A stretch of 17,197 nt of DNA from JBKHJZ01 sp046537875 (GTDB lineage Bacteria > Actinomycetota > Acidimicrobiia > Acidimicrobiales > VFJN01), in the NCBI GenBank assembly GCA_046537875.1, contig JBKHJZ010000053.1:1-17197 (forward strand), read 5' to 3'. The position numbers and the translations under genes were made by a program. Position 1 is the first letter of the stretch; each line of letters opens with the position of its first letter. This document shows positions 14,584-17,197 of this stretch, in pieces. The notes beneath the pieces are model-generated. The model was not told the DNA's origin. It was given only the letters and a program-made list of their open reading frames with translations, and made no database searches.

Positions 14584-16089
14584 ATGATGGCGCAGGTGGA
14601 GCCGTTGACCGCGCTGGACGAGGGCATGCTCATCCCCTTCGGGGGCGACAGGTGCACCCGGGTGCCCCGGGAGCTGGCCGAGGCCTTCGAGCCCGGGGAC
14701 CACCTCGTGGTCGACCAGTCGACCGGGGCACTGCTGCACGTGCCGAGGGCCGACGTCGAGGCGGCGAGAGTGGCCATCGACCGGGCGTGGGGCGCCTTCT
14801 CGGCCCTGCGCGAGACGCCGGACGACGCGATCGCCGAGTTCTTCCGGCGGCTCGCCGGCAACCTCGCCGACGACGGGGTGATCGCGCCCGTCCTGGAGGC
14901 GAACCGGGCGGATGTCGCCTCGGCGAGCGCACGTGGGCGGGCGACGAACCGGCTCGAGCTCACCGACAAGATGCGGACGGGGATGCACGACGGCGTGCGA
15001 GCCTGGCTCGACCGGGCCCCGCCGGACGAGCTCGTCGACACCATCACCCACGACGGCTGGTACGTCGAGCAGCTCCGTGCGCCGCTGGGCGTGGTGGGCT
15101 TCGTGTTCGAGGGCCGGCCGAACGTGCTGGTCGACGCCGTCGGGCTGGTCCGCACCCGCAACACGGCGGTGTTCCGCATCGGGTCCGATGCCCTCGGCAC
15201 GGCGCGGGCGTTGATGGCGCACGTCCTCGATCCCGCGCTCGCCGCGGCCGGGCTGCCCGCGGGCGCGGTGTCGCTCGTCGACGCGACCTCCCGGGCGGCG
15301 GGCTACGCCCTCTTCTCGGACCCCCGGCTGGCGCTGGCGGTGGCGCGGGGCTCGGGGCCGGCCACGAGGCAGCTCGGCACGGTCGCCAGCCAGGCCGGCC
15401 TGCCCGTGTCGCTCCACGGCACCGGCGGCGCCTGGCTGATCGCCGACGGCACCGCGAACGCCGACACCTTCGCCGCCGCCGTGGAGCACTCCCTCGACCG
15501 CAAGGTGTGCAACACCCTGAACGTGTGCTGCATCCCGCGGGATCGTGCCGGCGATCTCGTCCCCGCGTTCCTGGCCGCGCTGTCGCGGGCGGGCGCGGCG
15601 CGGGGCACCAACCCGAAGCTGCACGTCACCAAGGGCGGCGAGTGGGCCGTCCCGAGCGACTGGTGGGAACCGGCCGAGATCACCCGCCCCACCGGGCCCG
15701 CGGTCGAGCCCCGAGCAGAGGTGATCGCCACGGAGGACCTGACCCACGAGTGGGAGTGGGACGGGAGCCCCGAGGTCAGCCTCTGCCTGGTGGACTCGAC
15801 CGACCACGCCGTGGCGCTGTGCAACGAGCACTCGCCGCGGTTGGTGGCCAGCCTCGTCAGCGAGGACGAGGAGGCCCATCGCCGGTTCTACGCCACGGTG
15901 GAGGCCCCGTTCGTCGGGAACGGCATGACGCGCTGGGTCGACGGCCAGTACGCGCTCGGCCGCCCCGAGCTCGGGCTGTCCAACTGGGAGCGCGGGCGGA
16001 CCTTCGCCCGCGGGGCCGTCCTCTCCGGCGAGGACGTCTTCACGATCCGGGCCCGTGCCGTGCAGCTCGACCCCGACCTCCACCGCTGA
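14584..16089 (+). CDS. ProA-like aldehyde dehydrogenase superfamily protein
   Basis: The 501-residue protein is related to glutamate-5-semialdehyde (gamma-glutamyl phosphate) reductase. It shares LRAPLGVVGFVFEGRPNVLVD (164-184), the nucleotide-loop region FRIGSDALGTA (197-207), HGTGGAWLIAD (278-288), the catalytic-cysteine segment KVCNTLN (Cys309) and the C-terminal TRWVDGQYALGRPELGLSN. It is about 80 residues longer than typical ProA (~417), with an extra N-terminal region (about 1-55) and a longer segment around 350-395. The extension and divergence suggest a paralogue with another acyl-phosphate or aldehyde substrate rather than the housekeeping proline enzyme; no proB is nearby. Tandem ATGs at 14584 and 14587 are the likely starts, with only a weak GGGG before them; ATG 14626 is an alternative. 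The frame is open back to 12829 but is antisense to the cassette there. Confidence 0.85.
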   Translation: MMAQVEPLTALDEGMLIPFGGDRCTRVPRELAEAFEPGDHLVVDQSTGALLHVPRADVEAARVAIDRAWGAFSALRETPDDAIAEFFRRLAGNLADDGVIAPVLEANRADVASASARGRATNRLELTDKMRTGMHDGVRAWLDRAPPDELVDTITHDGWYVEQLRAPLGVVGFVFEGRPNVLVDAVGLVRTRNTAVFRIGSDALGTARALMAHVLDPALAAAGLPAGAVSLVDATSRAAGYALFSDPRLALAVARGSGPATRQLGTVASQAGLPVSLHGTGGAWLIADGTANADTFAAAVEHSLDRKVCNTLNVCCIPRDRAGDLVPAFLAALSRAGAARGTNPKLHVTKGGEWAVPSDWWEPAEITRPTGPAVEPRAEVIATEDLTHEWEWDGSPEVSLCLVDSTDHAVALCNEHSPRLVASLVSEDEEAHRRFYATVEAPFVGNGMTRWVDGQYALGRPELGLSNWERGRTFARGAVLSGEDVFTIRARAVQLDPDLHR

Positions 16090-16099
16090 GTCCGACATC

Positions 16100-16167
16100 G
16101 GCGTGCCCGCCGGCCGTCGGCCATCCCCGGCCTTCCGAGGTGGCCGCCACCCGCCCGCGGGCACGCC
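16100..16167. terminator. Long inverted repeat between convergent genes
   Basis: In the 160-nt gap between the convergent ProA-like and SHOCT genes, perfect 11-nt arms GGCGTGCCCGC (16100-16110) and GCGGGCACGCC (16157-16167) enclose 46 nt. Those 46 nt contain most of a smaller hairpin, GGTGGC-C-GCCACC (16139-16151). The structure is symmetric to both genes and lacks T-tracts. A bidirectional terminator is the simplest reading. Confidence 0.45.
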
Positions 16168-16249
16168 CTTCGGCGATGCCTACCCGGTCGGCGACCTCGT
16201 GATGATCTAGCCGTCGACCCGGCGCGTCACCGGACCATCGACCGTCGTG

Positions 16250-17041
16250 TCAGCCGCCACCCAGGACGCGCCGCTTCTCGGCCTGAAACTCCTCGTCGTT
16301 GAGCGCGCCGGTCTCGTGGAGACGCGCCAACCGCTCGAGCTGTTCGATCCGTTCGGCATCCCCGTCCTTGGTGTCGGTGATCGTTCGGAGGCGGAAGACG
16401 AACTCCGACGGGTCCTCGGGGTCGTAGGCCACCTCGACGGGGTCGTTCGGGCGGGGGATGCCGACCCGGGCGACGAGCAGCTTCCGCGTGAGCTCGAGGG
16501 GTTCGCCGTGGGGGCCAGGGACCCGGACCGTCAACTCGATCCGTGGGTCGTCGTTCACGGTGGTCCCGGTGTCGCGGACCCGCGCCACGACGCCGTCGAC
16601 CCGGGTGCCGCCGTAGACCTTCTCGCCGGCCATGCCGAACCACTTCCCGACGAACCCGCTCTTCCGAACCGCCATCTCGGCCCGGGTGCGGTGGTCACCC
16701 GCCTGGCTCATCCATGCCCTGACGCGGGCCTTGAAGTCACTCGCCTTCACCCCACCGTGGACCACCGAGGAGATCTCGGCGAGGAGCGGCCGCCCGGTGG
16801 CGACGATCTCACGGATGGCCGCTTGGCGATCGTCGACGAGGCCCTCGCCCAGGACGCCCTCGAAGACCTCCAGGTCGGTCTTCATCCGGGCCCCGACGGT
16901 GTTGGTCGCTCGGAGCCGCAAGCCCTTCACCGGCAGGTCATGGCCGCAGAAGCAGGTCGACGCCACGGGCGGAGCGTAGTCACAGTCCTGGTCGGCCGGG
17001 CGGACCGCGCTCTCGAGGACCTGCCGGGCCCGCTCGGTCAC
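16250..17041 (-). CDS. SHOCT-domain protein with N-terminal CxC motif and DUF3592-like beta domain
   Basis: This is a 263-residue protein of unknown function with three parts. Residues 28-60 hold CFCGHDL (Cys30, Cys32) followed by a basic then acidic helix. Residues 145-216 form a beta-rich segment (VDGVVARVRDTGTTVNDDP, then VEVAYDPEDPSEFVF) like the small barrels in DUF3592-type proteins. Residues 231-260 are a SHOCT helix pair (IEQLERLARLHETGALNDEEFQAEK), a short oligomerisation module at protein C-termini. No signal peptide or membrane helix is visible. The GTG at 17041 has no clear ribosome-binding site; GTG 16966 or ATG 16885 are alternatives, but the first would leave only two residues before the CxC motif and the second would lose the motif. 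Two inverted repeats lie just upstream. Confidence 0.75.
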   Translation of the reverse strand: MTERARQVLESAVRPADQDCDYAPPVASTCFCGHDLPVKGLRLRATNTVGARMKTDLEVFEGVLGEGLVDDRQAAIREIVATGRPLLAEISSVVHGGVKASDFKARVRAWMSQAGDHRTRAEMAVRKSGFVGKWFGMAGEKVYGGTRVDGVVARVRDTGTTVNDDPRIELTVRVPGPHGEPLELTRKLLVARVGIPRPNDPVEVAYDPEDPSEFVFRLRTITDTKDGDAERIEQLERLARLHETGALNDEEFQAEKRRVLGGG

Positions 17042-17055
17042 GGGACATCCACAGC

Positions 17056-17092
17056 GCGCACGCTACGTGCGCCTGGCCGTCACGTGACGGCC
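17056..17092. promoter_or_regulatory. Two adjacent inverted repeats upstream of the SHOCT gene
   Basis: GCGCACG-CTA-CGTGCGC (17056-17072) is a 7-bp inverted repeat with a 3-nt centre. Two bases later comes GGCCGTCACGTGACGGCC (17075-17092), a perfect 18-bp palindrome centred on CACGTG. They lie 15-51 nt upstream of the GTG start, where operators usually sit. The rest of the sequence to the window end (17093-17197) shows no gene that I can support. Confidence 0.5.
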
Positions 17093-17197
17093 ATCGGCTC
17101 CTCCAGCCGGTCAAGGATGCCCCCGAAGAAATCTCCCCGGGGCGCGTAAGAGGGGTGGGGGTGGTCGGTCAGGACGGGTGGCACCGGCCGGAGAGCC

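Noticed and set aside
14379..15200. N-terminal extension of the coiled-coil frame to 600 aa
   Set aside because: It is antisense to the ProA-like gene. AGGGAG before ATG 14378 marks the real start.
14230..16164. 644-aa minus-strand open frame opposite the ProA-like gene
   Set aside because: It shows no domain motifs and has His/Arg/Gly shadow composition. The plus frame has the catalytic cysteine and conserved ALDH segments.
1..17197. tRNA or rRNA genes, CRISPR arrays, insertion sequences or integrases
   Set aside because: I read for cloverleaf arms, regular spaced repeats, transposase motifs (DDE, HUH) and integrase signatures and saw none.

Overview
The window is a very GC-rich (roughly 70% or more), densely coded piece of bacterial chromosome. 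Almost every codon ends in G or C, GTG starts occur, and Shine-Dalgarno sites are visible before most starts. Several families point to Actinomycetota: a histidine ammonia-lyase with a Cys-Ser-Gly cofactor tripeptide, a P450 with a three-cysteine ferredoxin, an acetolactate-synthase-like enzyme resembling mycobacterial IlvG, a metallo-beta-lactamase/Rieske fusion resembling mycobacterial NamH, and a SHOCT-domain protein. I cannot place it below phylum. I saw no tRNA, rRNA, insertion sequence, integrase or CRISPR array, so it reads as ordinary chromosome rather than a mobile island.

Layout. (1) 4-3145, plus strand: histidine ammonia-lyase, then a candidate promoter, then a translationally coupled ferredoxin/P450 pair (ATGA overlap). 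(2) 3179-7474, minus strand: an amidase-signature enzyme followed by a P2A-type (Ca2+-type) cation ATPase. (3) 7750-10964, minus strand: a GT4 glycosyltransferase 17 nt ahead of an IlvG-like thiamine-diphosphate enzyme. (4) 11137-12777, plus strand and divergent from the glycosyltransferase: the MBL/Rieske fusion, a candidate UDP-MurNAc hydroxylase. (5) 12838-14378, minus strand: a tightly packed three-gene cassette of a long Ala-rich coiled-coil protein with a Rho_N-like tail, a 68-residue single-span membrane protein, and a small Arg-rich protein whose N-terminal third resembles the beta-hairpin of GvpA/GvpJ gas-vesicle proteins. (6) 14584-16089, plus strand: a ProA-like aldehyde dehydrogenase with an N-terminal extension. 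(7) 16250-17041, minus strand: a SHOCT-domain protein with an N-terminal CxC motif, behind two adjacent inverted repeats.

Most genes are recognisable metabolic or transport enzymes with intact catalytic motifs. The least explained part is 12838-14583: the three-gene cassette and its divergent, palindrome-containing upstream region. It is the best candidate here for something undescribed, but the case rests on gene packing, ribosome-binding sites and short motif resemblance recalled from memory, not on a database search.
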